64,000 nucleotides of DNA from Gammaproteobacteria bacterium (lineage in GTDB: Bacteria > Pseudomonadota > Gammaproteobacteria > Steroidobacterales > UBA11654): assembly GCA_012965065.1 (NCBI GenBank), contig DTSX01000111.1:1-64000 (forward strand). The letters run 5' to 3'. Below are positions 32,854 through 42,544 of the stretch, piece after piece. Within the stretch, counting starts at the first letter, position 1. Each line of letters begins with the position of its first letter. The notes under the pieces are model-generated. The model did no database searches and had not been told where the DNA came from. It worked only from the letters and a program-made list of their open reading frames with translations. A program made the position numbers and the translations under genes.

Positions 32854-33864
32854 ATGAATCAAAAAACAATACTGACAGGAATAACTACCACAGGGAGACC
32901 ACATTTAGGTAATTATGCTGGAGCTATCAGACCAGCAATTAAGGCAAGTTTTGAGCAAGGTTTACAGTCTTTTTATTTTCTTGCTGATTACCACTCACTG
33001 GTAAAAAATAAAGACCCTAAAGAAGTTAAAAAATCTTGCATGGAAGTTGCTGCAACATGGTTGGCACTTGGTTTGGATACCAAAAAGACCTATTTTTATC
33101 GCCAATCTGACATCCCTGAAATACCAGAACTTATGTGGATTTTAAGTACATTTACAGCTAAAGGCTTAATGAATAGGGCCCATGCTTATAAATCTGTGGT
33201 TCAACTGAATGAAGAATCTGGTGGATCCGAATCAGATAAGGGAATCTCCATGGCATTGTTTTCATATCCAATTTTAATGGCTGCTGATATTCTAATGTTT
33301 AAGGCAACTGATGTACCTGTAGGCCAAGATCAAAAACAACATATGGAAATGGTCAGAGATGTAGCGCAGCGTTTCAATCATCACTATGGTGATATTTTTG
33401 TTGTTCCTAAAGCGATAATAGCTAAAGCATCGGCTATATTGCCTGGTTTGGATGGTAGGAAAATGAGTAAAAGTTACAACAACTCAATACCCCTATTTTT
33501 AGGCAGCAACGAGTTGAGAAAATTAATCATGAAGATTAAGACCAATTCTCTTGAGCCAGGTGAGCCTAAATCAACTGAAGCTTGCACACTTTTTGATATT
33601 TACCATGCAATTTCGAAACCAGAAGAATCTCTGTTGTTTAAAGAACAATTAGAACAGGGTATGGCATGGGGTGCTGCTAAAGAGGAGCTGTTTGTTTATA
33701 TAGAAGATCTTTTCTCAGGACCCAAAGAAGAGTACTTGAAATTGATTGATGATCAAACTTATATTGAGTCTGTGTTATCTGCAGGAGCAGAAAAAGCTAG
33801 AGATTTATCGTCTTCTTATTTAAAAAAGATCAAAACTGTTGTTGGTATTGGATCTTTAGTCTGA
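32854..33864 (+). CDS. trpS: Tryptophanyl-tRNA synthetase
   Basis: Class I enzyme that charges tRNA-Trp, encoded at 4134 in this window. The HIGH-type motif is TGRPHLGNY (13-21), and KMSKS is intact at 203-207. An in-between stretch (ADILMFKATDVPVGQDQKQH) is the typical tryptophan and dimer region. Length 336 compares with 334 in E. coli. Its last nine bases overlap the end of uvrA on the other strand. Confidence 0.96.
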   Translation: MNQKTILTGITTTGRPHLGNYAGAIRPAIKASFEQGLQSFYFLADYHSLVKNKDPKEVKKSCMEVAATWLALGLDTKKTYFYRQSDIPEIPELMWILSTFTAKGLMNRAHAYKSVVQLNEESGGSESDKGISMALFSYPILMAADILMFKATDVPVGQDQKQHMEMVRDVAQRFNHHYGDIFVVPKAIIAKASAILPGLDGRKMSKSYNNSIPLFLGSNELRKLIMKIKTNSLEPGEPKSTEACTLFDIYHAISKPEESLLFKEQLEQGMAWGAAKEELFVYIEDLFSGPKEEYLKLIDDQTYIESVLSAGAEKARDLSSSYLKKIKTVVGIGSLV

Positions 33865-36687
33865 AGCCAGTGACAGAATGTTTTTTAAATACTTTCCTGT
33901 ATGAGATCTTTTACATTTAGAAACGGTTTCGGGTGTGCCCACGGTTATTATTTCTCCTCCCTTATCCCCTCCCTCTGGCCCGAGATCTATAATCCAATCT
34001 GCTGTTTTTATAACATCAAGATTGTGTTCAATAACAACTACTGTATTGCCATCATCTCTTAGCTTTAAGAGTACTTTAAGTAATTGATTAATATCATGAA
34101 AATGAAGTCCAGTTGTCGGTTCGTCCAGGAGATAAAGGGTGCCACTATTCCCCCTTTTAGAAAGTTCTTTGGACAGTTTAATACGTTGAGCTTCACCACC
34201 TGATAGTGTTACGGCATTTTGACCAAGCTTGATATATCCAAGGCCAACTTCTACAAGCGTATTTAGTTTATTTTTAATACTTGGGATATTGATGAAGAAC
34301 GAATAAGCTTCATCAACGGTCATTTCAAGAATGTCATAAATATTTTTCCCCTTATAGTTTATTTCCAGTGTCTCTCTATTGAAGCGCTTTCCTTTACAAG
34401 CATCACAAATTACATAAATGTCTGCTAAGAAATTCATTTCAACTTTAATTACACCACCACCTTGGCATGTTTCACATCTGCCGCCTTTCACATTGAAACT
34501 AAAACGTCCTGGTTTGTACCCTCTTGATCTGGATTCTTCTGTTGCAGCAAACAATTCTCTGGTTGCTGTAAATAACCCTGTATAGGTTGCCGGATTTGAC
34601 CTTGGTGTTCTTCCTATTGGACTTTGGCTTATGTTTATGATGCGTTGAATATATTCAGAACCGTCAATGGTGGTTTCTGATAGGTATTCACTGGGCCTTT
34701 TATTCAGCTCTGAAACCATTAGGGGGTGTAGAGTTCCATTTATTAAACTTGATTTTCCAGACCCGGAAACTCCTGTAATGCAAGTCAATAAACCCAATGG
34801 AATTTTGACATGTAAACCTTTTAAATTATTTTTTCTGGCGTTGTTTATTTTGATCAGTTTTTCATTATTTACGTTTTCTCTTTTTAACGGTATTGCAATA
34901 GATTTTTGTCCATTTAAATATTGACCGGTCAACGATTGTGGTTCATTTTCAAGACACTCAATACTCCCCTGACTTACAACTTTACCGCCTTCATTACCAG
35001 CGCCAGGTCCTAGATCGACAATATAATCCCCCGACCGAATGGCTTCCTCATCGTGCTCGACTACAATGACGGTATTTCCGAGGTCTCTTAATCTTGTGAG
35101 AGTTGAAATCAGTCTTTTATTGTCTCTTTGATGCAGTCCTATGGTTGGTTCGTCGAGTATATACATTACCCCGACTAAGCCTGATCCTATTTGACTTGCT
35201 AGCCTGATTCTTTGAGATTCTCCACCAGAGAGAGTTTCCGCACTTCGTTCCAAATTAAGATAGTTTAAGCCTACGTTGGATAAGAAAAGTAAGCGCTCAT
35301 AAATCTCTTTTATAATATTGGCTGCAATCTCACCTCGAGTGCCTCTGATGTTCAGTTGTTCGAAAAAAATCAATGCTTCATCAATATTCATTTTGGTGAT
35401 ATCAGCAATATTCTTTTTCTGGATCAAAACGTTTCTTGCACCTATGTTTAATCTAGCGCCGTTGCATGTTTTGCAAGTTTTTACACTCATAAACTTAGAC
35501 AAAGCATCTTTCACAGTCTGTGAATCAGTTTCTTTGTATCTTCTCTCAAGATTTGGAATAACGCCTTCAAAAACATGTTTTCTAGATATTTTTCTGCCTC
35601 TTCTTCCAGGGTAATAAAACTGTATTTTTTCATTTCCACTTCCATATAAAAGGGTGTTTTTTATGGATTCACCGTAGGATTCAAAAGGCGCTTCGATGTC
35701 AAAATCAAAATGTTTTGATAGCCTTCTGATCAAGTGAAAGTAATAAAAATTTCTTCTGTCCCATCCTCTGATTGCACCTTCTGCGATGCTTAATTTAGAA
35801 TTTTTGATAACCAAATGTGGACTAAAGAATTGTTCGACGCCCAAACCTTCACAAGTTTCACACGCACCTGCAGGATTGTTGAATGAAAATGTTCTTGGTT
35901 CAAGTTCCTGAATGGAGTAGCCACAAACAGGGCATGCAAATCTATCTGAAAATAAGTACTCTGAAGCATTGTTTTCTAGGTGTATAACTTTCGTGACACC
36001 CTGTGCCAAATCCAGAGCCGTTGCAATGGATTCAGTTAGTCGAAGAGCAATATCAGGCTTGACCGTGAATCTATCAACAACGACCTCAATTGTATGTTTT
36101 TTCTTTGGATCAATGCTTGGTAATTGATCGATAGCGTAAACTTTTTGGTTGATTCTGACTCTGATGAAACCCTTTCTCTTTATTGTTTTCAGCAACTCTG
36201 CATGTTCTCCTTTTCTATCATTGATAAGCGGTGCTAGGAGCATTAATTTTGATCCTTTCTGTATTTGTAAAATCTGATCAACCATTTCACTGATGTTTTG
36301 TATTCCTAAATTTCGTTTGTGTTCAGGACACTTTGGAATTCCAGCTCTGGCATAGAGCAAACGGAGGTAATCGTATATTTCAGTTACAGTGCCGACAGTT
36401 GACCTGGGATTGTGTGAATTGGTTTTTTGCTCTATAGATATGGCTGGAGACAATCCTTCAATCAAATCAACATCTGGTTTTTCCATCACTGACAAGAATT
36501 GTCTGGCGTATGTAGACAGAGACTCTACATAACGTCTTTGACCTTCAGCATAAATGGTGTCAAACGCCAACGAGGATTTACCAGATCCTGAGAGCCCGGT
36601 GAAAATGATCAATTGGTTTCTTGGCAACTCCAGGTTTATATTCTTTAAGTTGTGAGTTTTTGCCCCTTTGATACTAATATTCCGCAT
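33856..36687 (-). CDS. uvrA: Excinuclease ABC subunit A
   Basis: Damage-sensing ATPase of nucleotide excision repair. Two ABC modules are present: Walker A GLSGSGKSS at 31-39 and GVSGSGKSS near 640, each with an LSGGE signature (AETLSGGESQRIRL, AVTLSGGEAQRIKL). Two zinc modules show CPVCG with CETCEG and CETCQGGG with CDACKG. Length 943 compares with 940 in E. coli. It is divergent from ssb, the standard gammaproteobacterial pair, and its 3' end overlaps trpS. Confidence 0.97.
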   Translation of the reverse strand: MRNISIKGAKTHNLKNINLELPRNQLIIFTGLSGSGKSSLAFDTIYAEGQRRYVESLSTYARQFLSVMEKPDVDLIEGLSPAISIEQKTNSHNPRSTVGTVTEIYDYLRLLYARAGIPKCPEHKRNLGIQNISEMVDQILQIQKGSKLMLLAPLINDRKGEHAELLKTIKRKGFIRVRINQKVYAIDQLPSIDPKKKHTIEVVVDRFTVKPDIALRLTESIATALDLAQGVTKVIHLENNASEYLFSDRFACPVCGYSIQELEPRTFSFNNPAGACETCEGLGVEQFFSPHLVIKNSKLSIAEGAIRGWDRRNFYYFHLIRRLSKHFDFDIEAPFESYGESIKNTLLYGSGNEKIQFYYPGRRGRKISRKHVFEGVIPNLERRYKETDSQTVKDALSKFMSVKTCKTCNGARLNIGARNVLIQKKNIADITKMNIDEALIFFEQLNIRGTRGEIAANIIKEIYERLLFLSNVGLNYLNLERSAETLSGGESQRIRLASQIGSGLVGVMYILDEPTIGLHQRDNKRLISTLTRLRDLGNTVIVVEHDEEAIRSGDYIVDLGPGAGNEGGKVVSQGSIECLENEPQSLTGQYLNGQKSIAIPLKRENVNNEKLIKINNARKNNLKGLHVKIPLGLLTCITGVSGSGKSSLINGTLHPLMVSELNKRPSEYLSETTIDGSEYIQRIINISQSPIGRTPRSNPATYTGLFTATRELFAATEESRSRGYKPGRFSFNVKGGRCETCQGGGVIKVEMNFLADIYVICDACKGKRFNRETLEINYKGKNIYDILEMTVDEAYSFFINIPSIKNKLNTLVEVGLGYIKLGQNAVTLSGGEAQRIKLSKELSKRGNSGTLYLLDEPTTGLHFHDINQLLKVLLKLRDDGNTVVVIEHNLDVIKTADWIIDLGPEGGDKGGEIITVGTPETVSKCKRSHTGKYLKNILSLASD

Positions 36688-36741
36688 ATTTTTACTCTAA
36701 AATTTTTGCCAAACACTCCATGATAAATCTTTTTGTATCTA

Positions 36742-36754
36742 AGAACCAAGTTCT
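36742..36754. promoter_or_regulatory. Perfect 5-bp inverted repeat in the uvrA-ssb divergent region
   Basis: AGAAC-CAA-GTTCT lies 54 bases from the uvrA start and 149 bases from the ssb start. In E. coli this divergent region carries the SOS (LexA) operator CTGT-N8-ACAG; that motif is not seen here. The inverted repeat could be a different operator. Its role is unknown. Confidence 0.3.
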
Positions 36755-36903
36755 GTACTGGAAACTTTGAAATCTTCTAGATAAAAAGAAATGCAGGTAA
36801 TCTATTCTGGTACATTTTTTAATGCTCTAAGGTACAATCATCAAATTTTTTGTTTACAATAAGAAGTCGAGTAATGAACCATTAGTTAAGGCAAGGAAAT
36901 AAT

Positions 36904-37335
36904 ATGGCACGAGGAATAAACAAGGTAACAGTACTAGGTAATTTGGGCGCTGACCCAGATGCCCGTTATATGCCTAACGGAAATGCAGTCACAAATATCA
37001 GTATTGCAACAACTAGGGCATGGAAGAATAAAGAATCTGGCGACAGCAATGAAGAAACTGAATGGCATAGAGTTGTTTTTTTTGGGCGTCTAGCAGAAAT
37101 TGCGAGTGAGTACCTAAAAAAGGGTTCACAAGTTTATGTGGAAGGTAGGCTTCAAACAAGAAAGTGGGAAGATAAGGAAGGAAATGATCGTTGGACAACT
37201 GAAATTGTTGCCAATGAGATGCAAATGCTCGGCGAGCGCATCTCATCGTCGTCAAACTCGGATAATTTTAGTGCTCCAAGACGCAGTGGTTCTGAATTTG
37301 CATCGGATGATTTTGACGATGATATTCCCTTTTAG
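36904..37335 (+). CDS. ssb: Single-stranded DNA-binding protein
   Basis: Coats single-stranded DNA during replication and repair and recruits partners by its tail. The OB fold covers about residues 1-108 (GINKVTVLGNLGADPDARYM, WHRVVFFGRLAEI). The tail ends in the acidic tip DDFDDDIPF, which binds partner proteins. The Gln/Gly-rich linker is short, giving 143 residues against 178 in E. coli. A strong AAGGAAAT site precedes ATG. Divergent from uvrA. Confidence 0.96.
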   Translation: MARGINKVTVLGNLGADPDARYMPNGNAVTNISIATTRAWKNKESGDSNEETEWHRVVFFGRLAEIASEYLKKGSQVYVEGRLQTRKWEDKEGNDRWTTEIVANEMQMLGERISSSSNSDNFSAPRRSGSEFASDDFDDDIPF

Positions 37336-37365
37336 CCACTTTTAACAATCCTATATTTTATACTT

Positions 37366-38688
37366 GTGTCTGGAAAGATCTTTATAAAGTCTTTTGGCTG
37401 TCAAATGAATGCATATGATGCCGATAAAATGGCCGATATCATGTGTAGTGATAGAAATATGGAACGCACTGATGATCCATCAAAAGCCAGTGTATTACTT
37501 TTAAATACTTGTTCTATAAGAGAAAAGCCACAAGAAAAAGTTTTTTCACAACTGGGCAGATGGCAAGTATATAAAAAAACTAATCCCAATGTTGTTATCG
37601 GTGTTGGAGGATGTGTTGCGAGCCAAGAAGGCAAATCAATCGTTAAGAGGGCACCCTATGTTGATATAGTTTTTGGTCCTCAAACATTGCACCGTTTACC
37701 TCAAATGTATGATCAAGTAGTGGCATCAAGGCGTTCGGTCGTGGATATTAGTTTTCCCAAAACAGAGAAATTTGATTTTCTACCCAAAACCAACCTAATA
37801 AAGCCTTCTGCGTTTGTCACGATTATCGAAGGTTGCAGCAAATTTTGTTCTTTTTGTGTTGTTCCATACACAAGAGGCTTGGAAGTCAGTAGACCTCCAG
37901 AACAAATCCTTGATGAGATTAATCATTTGGCCTCAATGGGGGTCAGAGAAGTGACACTTTTGGGGCAAAATGTAAATGCCTATCGGGCAAAAAATTCAGA
38001 AGGGGCGAGAATCAAATTATCACAGTTAATTGACCAAGTAACAACAATAGAGAATATAGATCGAATCCGTTTTACCACTTCCCATCCACTGCAGTTTAGC
38101 CACGATTTAATTGAATCTTTTTCCAATAAAAAGTTAGCTAATTTTCTTCACTTACCCGTGCAGAGTGGATCAAATCGTATCCTAGAGTTGATGAAAAGAA
38201 AACATACTGTTGAGACTTACATAGCCAAAATCAACAAGCTTAAAAAAGTGCGACCTAATATCAGTATATCTTCAGATTTTATAGTTGGATTCCCAGGTGA
38301 AACGGAAGATGATTTTAGACAAACTATGGCGTTAATTGAAACAATAGGTTTTGATCAATCCTTTAGTTTTATATTCAGTCCCAGACCACAGACACCTGCG
38401 GCATCCATGAAAGATACAACGAGCTATGATGAGAAATTGGATAGGTTGAAACGATTGCAGGCAAAAATCTCTTCCAATGCGATGAAAATAAGCAAAAGTA
38501 TGGTTGGGACCAGCCAAAGGATTTTGGTTGAAAAGAAATCTAAAAAAGTAAAGACGCAATTGGCAGGCAGAACAGAAAACAATCGTTGGGTTAACTTTGA
38601 TGGTCCCGAAAATTTAATAGGCCAATTCATTGATTTGACAATCACAGAAGCTTTGCCTAATTCTCTTAGGGGGAGACTATATCATTAA
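37366..38688 (+). CDS. miaB: tRNA-2-methylthio-N6-adenosine synthase MiaB
   Basis: Radical SAM enzyme that adds a methylthio group to i6A37 of tRNAs reading codons that start with U. Cys12, Cys49 and Cys83 hold the auxiliary iron-sulfur cluster. Cys157, Cys161 and Cys164 in GCSKFCSFC hold the radical SAM cluster. A TRAM domain forms the last 65 residues. Length 440 is typical (E. coli 474). The start is GTG. It heads the conserved order miaB-ybeZ-ybeY-ybeX-lnt. Confidence 0.95.
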   Translation: MSGKIFIKSFGCQMNAYDADKMADIMCSDRNMERTDDPSKASVLLLNTCSIREKPQEKVFSQLGRWQVYKKTNPNVVIGVGGCVASQEGKSIVKRAPYVDIVFGPQTLHRLPQMYDQVVASRRSVVDISFPKTEKFDFLPKTNLIKPSAFVTIIEGCSKFCSFCVVPYTRGLEVSRPPEQILDEINHLASMGVREVTLLGQNVNAYRAKNSEGARIKLSQLIDQVTTIENIDRIRFTTSHPLQFSHDLIESFSNKKLANFLHLPVQSGSNRILELMKRKHTVETYIAKINKLKKVRPNISISSDFIVGFPGETEDDFRQTMALIETIGFDQSFSFIFSPRPQTPAASMKDTTSYDEKLDRLKRLQAKISSNAMKISKSMVGTSQRILVEKKSKKVKTQLAGRTENNRWVNFDGPENLIGQFIDLTITEALPNSLRGRLYH

Positions 38689-38713
38689 AACTTATTAATG
38701 AGGGTCGTTTAAC

Positions 38714-39661
38714 TTGAAAACCAAAGAATTTCAAATAGATGCAGCTGACAATGAGATCTTAGCTAACTTGCTGGGAGTGTTTGATAAAAACTTGCGGGTT
38801 ATTGAAAAGGCCCTAAGCATAGAGATTAAAAATAGGGGCAATATTTTCTTGTTGTCTGGGTCAACCAAGGATTTAATTAGAGGTGAAAAAATCATCAAAG
38901 ATTTATACATTACCGCTACCAATGAAAATTTATCAGAGAAGAAAATACATTTATTAGTAAGAAAAAATATGGGAAATCATGAAGAACAAGGAAATATGGA
39001 ACCGACTCCAGATATTAAAACACCTAGGCGAGCAATTAAAACCCAGGGTAAAAATCAATCCATTTATATCAAAACTATTAGGGAGAATGATCTCTGTTTT
39101 GGAATAGGGCCAGCAGGAACTGGTAAAACCTACTTAGCAGTTGCAGCTGCGATTGAAGCACTGCAAAAACAAGTTGTTAGCAAGATTATTTTAGTTAGAC
39201 CCGCTGTTGAGGCAGGCGAGAGACTTGGGTTTCTCCCCGGTGATCTTTCCCAAAAAGTTGATCCTTATCTTAGACCAATGTATGACGCTCTTTATGAAAT
39301 GCTAGGCTTTGATCAGGTCAACCATTTAATTGAACGAAGGGCGATAGAGTTGGCCCCACTGGCTTTTATGAGGGGTCGGTCGCTCAATGACAGTTTTATT
39401 ATCTTGGATGAAGCACAGAATACCACTGTTCAACAGATGAAAATGTTTCTTACTCGCATGGGTTTTGGTTCTAAATCAGTGATCAATGGAGATATTACTC
39501 AAATAGACCTGCCAACAGACAAAGTGTCAGGGCTTAAACATGCTGTGGAAGTTCTTGATGGCATTGAGGGTATAGGTATTATAAATTTTAATCACTCCGA
39601 TGTGGTTAGGCATAAAGTCGTTCAAAATATTGTTGAGGCATATGAAAAACATGAAAGATAG
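38714..39661 (+). CDS. ybeZ: PhoH-like ATPase YbeZ
   Basis: ATPase of the PhoH family that works with the RNase YbeY in ribosomal RNA maturation and quality control. An N-terminal KH-like part (1-85) precedes the ATPase core, with Walker A GPAGTGKT at 132-139 and Walker B FIILDEAQN. Length 315 is usual. The start is TTG (TTGAAAACCAAAG); no better codon fits the family N-terminus. ybeY follows after 25 bases. Confidence 0.93.
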   Translation: MKTKEFQIDAADNEILANLLGVFDKNLRVIEKALSIEIKNRGNIFLLSGSTKDLIRGEKIIKDLYITATNENLSEKKIHLLVRKNMGNHEEQGNMEPTPDIKTPRRAIKTQGKNQSIYIKTIRENDLCFGIGPAGTGKTYLAVAAAIEALQKQVVSKIILVRPAVEAGERLGFLPGDLSQKVDPYLRPMYDALYEMLGFDQVNHLIERRAIELAPLAFMRGRSLNDSFIILDEAQNTTVQQMKMFLTRMGFGSKSVINGDITQIDLPTDKVSGLKHAVEVLDGIEGIGIINFNHSDVVRHKVVQNIVEAYEKHER

Positions 39662-39686
39662 ATTTAATCATAAGGCTTAATCACTT

Positions 39687-40178
39687 ATGAATCTGTCGGG
39701 CCATCAACGGGTATATGTACAAACTCAAATTGAAATCGACCATGTTCTTCCCTTGAGCGCCGAAGATATTCAGGAATGCATTGATTTAAGTTTTGCGGCT
39801 GCAAAGGCAGAGTTGAAATTTCCATTTGCAGTCAATGTTAGAATTGTTGGTCATGATGAAAGTATGATTTTGAATAACAAATATAAAAAAAAGAAATTAC
39901 CAACAAATGTTCTGGCGTTTAAAGGCAATTTGGATGAAGAGAGAAATATGGGTATTCAGCCACCTTACCTTGGCGATGTTGTTATTTGTTTTCCTGTGGT
40001 GGAGAAGGAGGCAATGGAACAAGAAAAGAGCTTTAGTTTTCATTTTGCCCATATGGTAGTGCATGGGTTCTTGCATTTACTTGGTTTTGATCATCAAAAC
40101 GATAGGGATGAAAAAAACATGCAAGAGATAGAAAATCAAGTCCTAGAAAAAATCAGTATTCTGCAATGGGTGCAATAA
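39687..40178 (+). CDS. ybeY: Endoribonuclease YbeY (rRNA maturation)
   Basis: Zinc-dependent RNase needed for 16S rRNA 3'-end maturation. The metal motif HGFLHLLGFDH supplies His126, His130 and His136, the family H3xH5xH pattern. NVLAFKGNL and GDVVIC upstream are also conserved. Length 163 compares with 155 in E. coli. It stands between ybeZ and ybeX, overlapping or touching the latter. Confidence 0.95.
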   Translation: MNLSGHQRVYVQTQIEIDHVLPLSAEDIQECIDLSFAAAKAELKFPFAVNVRIVGHDESMILNNKYKKKKLPTNVLAFKGNLDEERNMGIQPPYLGDVVICFPVVEKEAMEQEKSFSFHFAHMVVHGFLHLLGFDHQNDRDEKNMQEIENQVLEKISILQWVQ

Positions 40179-40996
40179 TTCATACGATGAGTTCTTTGAT
40201 CAAAAAATTAATTTCTTTCTATAAACCAAAGGAAGACGATTTAGAATCTTTTTTTGATTTCATGAATTCAGATCAATGGAGTGAACTTATAGGGCAAGAT
40301 GAAATTCGGATGATTCGAGGTGTTTTTGAAGTTTCGGAACTACAGGTTAGGGACATTATGATACCCCGTTCAAATATGATTGTATTGGATACTAATTCAT
40401 CCATAACTGATCTTTTGCATCAAATTGGCAACTCTGGCCATTCTCGATTTCCAGTAATTGGCGAAAACAAAGATGAAGTTGTTGGAATCTTGTTGGCTAA
40501 AGACTTGCTAAAATTTTCAAATCAAAACGATAACAGTGATTTTAAAATAAAAGATTTTCTCAGACCCCCAACTTTCATACCTGAGAGCAAGAGGTTAAAA
40601 ATTTTACTCAACGAATTTAGAAAGAGTCGGAATCATATGGCAATTGTTGTTGATGAATATGGAAGAATTGCTGGACTACTCACCATTGAGGATGTGCTGG
40701 AGCAGATTGTTGGAGATATAGAAGATGAATTTGATGCTGAAGACTTACCGATGATCCAGGAGAAAGGGAAGGGGCAATTTGAGGTCGATGCTTTGATCCG
40801 GATTGAAGATTTCAACGAGTTTTTTGACACTCAATACCTGGATGAAGACTTTGATACCCTTGGAGGAATGATCATTAATAAATTGGGTAAATTCCCTCAA
40901 AAAGGAGAAAGTTTATCGATAAATCCGTTGACTTTTAAGGTCCTTAGATCTGACAGTAGAAGACTGCAGTTAATAGAAGTGAGGGAAATTGAATAG
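40166..40996 (+). CDS. ybeX: CorC/HlyC-family CBS domain protein YbeX
   Basis: Cytoplasmic protein with two CBS domains (about 60-185) and a C-terminal CorC/HlyC domain (about 200-275). VRDIMIPRSNMIVLD and the second-domain IVVDEYGRIAGLLTIEDVLE are family signatures. E. coli YbeX is linked to magnesium-cobalt efflux and to ribosome metabolism. A second in-frame ATG at 40187, which avoids overlap with ybeY, gives MSSLIKKLIS and is equally likely. lnt follows with an 8-base overlap. Confidence 0.92.
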   Translation: MGAIIHTMSSLIKKLISFYKPKEDDLESFFDFMNSDQWSELIGQDEIRMIRGVFEVSELQVRDIMIPRSNMIVLDTNSSITDLLHQIGNSGHSRFPVIGENKDEVVGILLAKDLLKFSNQNDNSDFKIKDFLRPPTFIPESKRLKILLNEFRKSRNHMAIVVDEYGRIAGLLTIEDVLEQIVGDIEDEFDAEDLPMIQEKGKGQFEVDALIRIEDFNEFFDTQYLDEDFDTLGGMIINKLGKFPQKGESLSINPLTFKVLRSDSRRLQLIEVREIE

Positions 40997-42482
40997 GCAT
41001 CACTTAGTGTCCTCTTTTGTAGGAGCTTTATTTCTTTTGGCCTTTGAACCTTTTGGTGTTTCAATTTTAGCAGCAGTCTCTATTGGCTATTTATTCATCT
41101 TGTGTTTAACACAACCACCAAAGATTGTAGCCCAATGCTATTTTTGTTTTGGCCTGATATTATTTGCTTCTGGATTGTACTGGCTTTATATAAGTATTCA
41201 TACGGTCAGCGGAGGTCCAATTTGGCTGGCAATATTATTGATCGCTATACTGTCTGTTTTCATGGCTTTGTATTATGCGATTACAGGTTACTTGATTAGT
41301 TACAGTTACACTAAATTCCAATCAAAATCTTTAACGTTATTAATTATTGCACCCTCAATTTGGGGTTTAATTGAGTGGGTTAGGGGCTGGCTTCTATCTG
41401 GGTTTCCTTGGTTCAGTGTGGGCTACAGCCAAACCAACACATACCTTTCTAATTGGGCACCCATAGGTGGCATTTATATGGTTACCTGGGTTTGTGGAAT
41501 CTGCGCAGGCCTATTAGCTTTGATTTATTTGGGTAATAAGCAACAGAGCTATAAAGGAGCAGGAGTATTGATTGCAGTCATCATTGTTTCGCTGCTGCTG
41601 GGGACGTTTTCATGGACTCAATCAACGGGTGAAAAATTAACTGTTAGTTTGGTTCAAGGAGGGGTCCAACAAGAAAAAAAATGGCTGCCTAGTGAATTCA
41701 GGAAGACACTTGATTTGTATAAAAGCAGCCTAGCAGCTGCTAGTAAAAGCGATTTAGTGGTCTGGCCTGAGGTTGCAATTCCTGGCATTGCAGCCAACGT
41801 TGAACCCTATTTAGACGATGTCAGGAAAATTATAAAAGACAACAAAATACAATTGTTACTCTTAGGTATTCTTACCTCAGACAAGGCATCCGGTAAGATC
41901 AGAAATTCGATGATAGCAATTGGTTCCAATGATGTTGTTTACCACAAAAGGCATCTTCTCCCATTTGGCGAGTACTTCCCTGTGCCGGATATGGTCAGAT
42001 CCTGGCTCCAAAGCATAGGACTTCCCAATAGAGACATTGAGCGTGGAAAGACTGTCCAAAGCATGCCACGGGTGAGCAACTTTCTTATTGCTCCATCGAT
42101 TTGTTACGAAGATATTTTTGGTTCAGAGCAATTAGGGTATTTTCCAAAGGCAAATGTTTTGGTCAACATAACTAACAATGCTTGGTTTGGCAAATCCTTT
42201 GCTTCAGAACAGCATTTCCAGATGTCAAGAATGAGAGCGATAGAGACGGGTCGTTATTTACTGAGAGCAACTAACACTGGAGTGACAGCCATTGTAGGGC
42301 CAAATGGCACTGTTCAGAAACATGCAGAATCTTTTAAGTTTTCTGTATTATCGGGAACATTTGAGGCGATGATTGGCAGCACTCCTTACATAAAATATGG
42401 TAATTCTTTGATTGTCATCCTAATGATTCTGAATCTTTTTTTAGGCTATTTTTGGGGTAGGAATCGGATAAAATATAGATAG
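40989..42482 (+). CDS. lnt: Apolipoprotein N-acyltransferase
   Basis: Inner-membrane enzyme that adds the third acyl chain to lipoproteins. About six N-terminal hydrophobic segments are followed by a periplasmic carbon-nitrogen hydrolase domain. Its triad is Glu in WPEVAIPG, Lys in YHKRHLLPFGEY and Cys in SICYEDIFG. A last hydrophobic segment closes the chain. The start is TTG with GAGGG upstream, inside the end of ybeX. Length 497 is close to E. coli (512). It probably acts on LptE, encoded 2.5 kb downstream. Confidence 0.95.
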   Translation: MNRHHLVSSFVGALFLLAFEPFGVSILAAVSIGYLFILCLTQPPKIVAQCYFCFGLILFASGLYWLYISIHTVSGGPIWLAILLIAILSVFMALYYAITGYLISYSYTKFQSKSLTLLIIAPSIWGLIEWVRGWLLSGFPWFSVGYSQTNTYLSNWAPIGGIYMVTWVCGICAGLLALIYLGNKQQSYKGAGVLIAVIIVSLLLGTFSWTQSTGEKLTVSLVQGGVQQEKKWLPSEFRKTLDLYKSSLAAASKSDLVVWPEVAIPGIAANVEPYLDDVRKIIKDNKIQLLLLGILTSDKASGKIRNSMIAIGSNDVVYHKRHLLPFGEYFPVPDMVRSWLQSIGLPNRDIERGKTVQSMPRVSNFLIAPSICYEDIFGSEQLGYFPKANVLVNITNNAWFGKSFASEQHFQMSRMRAIETGRYLLRATNTGVTAIVGPNGTVQKHAESFKFSVLSGTFEAMIGSTPYIKYGNSLIVILMILNLFLGYFWGRNRIKYR

Positions 42483-42544
42483 CGTTTCCACTAATTTTCA
42501 TACCGATGTATGCTTGGTAACTGTTTTTTTGTTTAAAATACAAT

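Noticed and set aside
36688..36903. CTGTACTGG considered as half of a LexA box
   Set aside because: The second half ACAG is missing at the required distance.
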